From Streptomyces rubradiris (GTDB lineage: Bacteria; Actinomycetota; Actinomycetes; Streptomycetales; Streptomycetaceae): DNA of 64,000 bases. Location: the NCBI RefSeq assembly GCF_016860525.1, contig NZ_BNEA01000001.1:1815501-1879500 (forward strand). Reading direction: 5' to 3'. Position 1 is the first letter of the stretch; every line of letters starts with the position of its first letter. This document shows positions 62,103 through 64,000 of this stretch, piece by piece. Below the pieces are notes generated by a model. It did not search any database, had not been told where the DNA came from, and saw only the letters and a list, made by a program, of their open reading frames with translations. Position numbers and translations under genes: made by a program.

Positions 62103-63761
62103 ATGCAGCAGAAAGCCGATCACCGGGTGCCCGTCCTCATCGTGGGCGGCTCCCTGGTGGGCCTGTCCCTCTCCCTGTTCCTGGGCCGTCTCGGCGTACC
62201 GCACATGCTCGTCGAGCGGCACTCCGGGACCTCGATCCACCCGCGTGGCCGCGGCAACAACCTGCGCACGATGGAACTGTTCCGGGTGGCCGGCATCGAG
62301 CCGGACATCAAGGCGGCGGCCTCGCTGCTCGCGGACAACCACGGCATCCTGCAGACGCCCACGCTGGCGGGCGACGCCGGGGAATGGCTGTTCCGGCACA
62401 TCGACCCGGGCGGCGGGCTGGCCAAGTTCAGTCCCACCACGTGGTGCCTGTGCAGCCAGAACGATCTGGAGCCGGTACTGCTGAAGGGGGCCCGGGCGCT
62501 CGGTGGCGACCTGCGCTACTACCACGAGCTGGAGTCCTTCTCCCAGGACCCCGAAGGAGTGACGGCGTTCGTCCGGGACCGCGACAGCGACGAGCTCTAC
62601 ACGGTCCGCGCCGACTACCTGGCGGCCTGCGACGGCCCGCGCAGCCCCGTGCGGCGCCGGCTCGGCATCGGGCAGAGCGGCCCCGGCGACCTGTTCGCCA
62701 ACGTCAGCGTCACCTTCCGGTCCAAGCTGCTCGCCGAGACCGTCGGCGACCGGCACTTCATCTGCTGCTACCTCACCAACCCGGAGGCCGACGGCGCGCT
62801 GCTGCCGGTCGACAACAAGGAGCACTGGGTCTTCCACGCGCCCTGGCACCCCGAGCACGGCGAGCGGCTGGAGGAGTTCACCGAGGAACGCCTCCAGCGG
62901 CACATCCGGCTGGCCGTCGGGGTGCCGGACCTCGACATCGAGGTCACCGGGAAGGCGTCCTGGCGCGCGGCGGAACGGGTCGCCGAGCGGTACACGGCCG
63001 GCCGGGTGCTGCTCGCCGGGGACTCGGCCCACGAGATGTCACCGACCGGCGCGTTCGGCTCCAACACCGGCATCCAGGACGCGCACAACCTGGCCTGGAA
63101 GCTGGCCGCCGTGCTCGACGGCTGGGCCGGGCCCGAGCTGCTGGAGACCTACGACACCGAGCGCCGGCCGGTCGCCCTGGCCACCAGCGCCCGCGCCTCG
63201 GCGCGCTCCGTGGAGCACAGCCACCCCGGTTTCGCCCCGACCCCGGGCGTCGGCGGCGGCCCGCGCAGCGGCATCCTCCCGGTGGTCCTCGCCTACCGCT
63301 ATCTGGAGGGCGCCGTCCTGGACGCCGACCCGGCCCAGCCGGTCGTACCCGACGGGGTGCGGCTGACCGCGGACCCCGGCAGCCGGGCCCCCCACCTGTG
63401 GCTGCGCCGGGCGGGCGAACGGCTCTCCACGATCGACCTCTACGAGCGCTCGCTGGTCCTCCTCAGCGACGCCGGCTCGGCGGCGGGCGCGGCCTGGCAG
63501 GCCGCGGCGCGGCGCGTCGCGGCCACGGACGGGGTACGGCTGGAGGCGTACCGCGTCGGCACCGGCCCGGACGCCGACCTCGCCTACGACGGCGAGGGCC
63601 CCGGCGGCGGCACCGACTGGGCGGGCCTGCACGGCACGACGGCCGACGGCGCGGTGCTGGTCCGCCCCGACGGCTTCGTGGCCTGGCGCGCGCCCGGCGC
63701 CGCGGCGGACCCGGAGGCCGAGCTGCGGCGGGTGGTGCGGGCGGTGCTGCGCAAGGGGTAG
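62103..63761 (+). CDS. FAD-dependent aromatic hydroxylase (whiE ORFVIII-like)
   Basis: 552 aa. FAD_binding_3 monooxygenase: VLIVGGSLVGLSLSLFLGRLG (ADP-binding), CDGPRSPVRRRLGIG, and RVLLAGDSAHEMSPTGAFGSNTG with the GD motif. A thioredoxin-like C-terminal domain follows about residue 400. ATG 62103 with a GGAGC ribosome site is preferred over in-frame ATG 62064. It diverges from ORFI exactly as whiE ORFVIII does and is expected to hydroxylate the pigment. Its last codons are part of a tandem repeat (63733-63956). Confidence 0.93.
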   Translation: MQQKADHRVPVLIVGGSLVGLSLSLFLGRLGVPHMLVERHSGTSIHPRGRGNNLRTMELFRVAGIEPDIKAAASLLADNHGILQTPTLAGDAGEWLFRHIDPGGGLAKFSPTTWCLCSQNDLEPVLLKGARALGGDLRYYHELESFSQDPEGVTAFVRDRDSDELYTVRADYLAACDGPRSPVRRRLGIGQSGPGDLFANVSVTFRSKLLAETVGDRHFICCYLTNPEADGALLPVDNKEHWVFHAPWHPEHGERLEEFTEERLQRHIRLAVGVPDLDIEVTGKASWRAAERVAERYTAGRVLLAGDSAHEMSPTGAFGSNTGIQDAHNLAWKLAAVLDGWAGPELLETYDTERRPVALATSARASARSVEHSHPGFAPTPGVGGGPRSGILPVVLAYRYLEGAVLDADPAQPVVPDGVRLTADPGSRAPHLWLRRAGERLSTIDLYERSLVLLSDAGSAAGAAWQAAARRVAATDGVRLEAYRVGTGPDADLAYDGEGPGGGTDWAGLHGTTADGAVLVRPDGFVAWRAPGAAADPEAELRRVVRAVLRKG

Positions 63762-63956
63762 GCCGACGGAACGGCACGCCGGAAGGATCACCCGTACCGG
63801 TGGCGCCGGCGGTGCTACGCAAGGGGAAGGCCGACGGAACGGCACGCCGGAAGGATCACCCGTACCGGTGGCACGGGCGGTGCTACGCAAGAGGTAGGCC
63901 GACGGAACGGCACGCCGGAAGGATCACCCGTACCGGTGGCGCGGGCGGTCCCTCCG
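63733..63956. repeat. 68-bp tandem repeat, three copies, starting in the hydroxylase gene
   Basis: Units begin at 63753, 63821 and 63889 (period 68). Each carries CCGACGGAACGGCACGCCGG and ACCCGTACCGGTGGC. The gene's own end (GCGGGCGGTGCTGCGCAAG) is the left part of unit 1 and recurs, altered, before units 2 and 3. The stop TAG in the gene is AAG in copy 2 and TAG again in copy 3. The last copy loses similarity at its right end. No spacer or direct-repeat pattern of CRISPR. Confidence 0.85.
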
Positions 63957-63976
63957 GCGCATCCGCCGGGGCGCTG

Positions 63977-64000
63977 TCAGATGCGGACCTCGACGGTCTT
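63977..64000 (-). CDS. C-terminal end of an unidentified gene (cut by window edge)
   Basis: Only eight codons are visible: a stop at 63977-63979 preceded by a C-terminus reading KTVEVRI. The reading would continue beyond the window. Too short to identify. It would converge on the hydroxylase through the tandem repeat. Confidence 0.4.
   Translation of the reverse strand, partial: KTVEVRI

Noticed and set aside
63733-63956. CRISPR array
   Set aside because: The units are contiguous copies without spacers and there are no cas genes.

Overview
The window is high-GC actinobacterial chromosome, almost certainly Streptomyces. Grounds: GC-rich codon usage, frequent GTG starts, aa3/bc-type respiratory genes in actinobacterial form, EF-hand and PspAA proteins, an E1-type aceE with a shared two-lipoyl E2, and a spore-pigment-type polyketide cluster. 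From memory, the gene order from about 0.46 to 54.3 kb follows the S. coelicolor stretch from qcrB (SCO2148) to about SCO2196. No tRNA, rRNA, CRISPR array, insertion sequence or phage gene was seen, and no gene-free gap exceeds about 300 bases.

Layout. 1-261: 5' part of a cytochrome P450, cut by the window edge. 0.46-9.8 kb: cytochrome bc1 (qcrCAB) and cytochrome c oxidase (ctaE, ctaF, ctaD, ctaC), with an orphan receiver-like protein and a lipoprotein L,D-transpeptidase between them. 10-16.3 kb: sulfur/Fe-S and NAD genes (cysteine desulfurase-TusA fusion, PfkB kinase, erpA, nadA). 16.4-26.4 kb: RND exporter, NarL-type two-component pair, four-EF-hand protein, PspA/PspAA, DUF3043, methyltransferase, HtrA-like protease. 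26.5-33.6 kb: cobalamin lower-ligand assembly (cobU, cobT, cobS) interleaved with a methyltransferase and an MprF-like/rhomboid-like membrane pair. 33.8-42.6 kb: pepA, then lpd, sucB, a GntR regulator and aceE. 42.7-51 kb: WYL regulator, DUF4240, PGRP amidase, MarP-like protease, GNAT, epimerase, FAD oxidoreductase, TPR regulator. 51.2-54.3 kb: lipB, lipA and two small conserved genes. 54.4-64 kb: a secreted beta-helix protein, an O-methyltransferase and a complete whiE-like type II PKS set (ORFI-VII on the minus strand, ORFVIII diverging), ending in a triplicated 68-bp repeat.

How it fits together. The first 10 kb encode the terminal electron-transfer supercomplex. ErpA and the desulfurase fusion can supply Fe-S or sulfur to the Rieske protein, quinolinate synthase and lipoyl synthase. 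LipB/LipA make the lipoyl groups carried by SucB, which with Lpd and AceE forms a pyruvate/oxoglutarate dehydrogenase system; no separate PDH E2 is visible here. The pigment cluster ends the housekeeping gene order just after the DUF4191 gene.

Most notable non-coding observations: a perfect 21-bp palindrome over the ctaE start codon; a 27-bp near-palindrome over a promoter-like sequence upstream of aceE; a recurrent TAnnnT-N6-8-start arrangement suggesting many leaderless genes; a dispersed hairpin element at gene 3' ends; and in-gene or gene-end tandem repeats (cobS, the FAD oxidoreductase, downstream of the protease, and at the end of the pigment hydroxylase).
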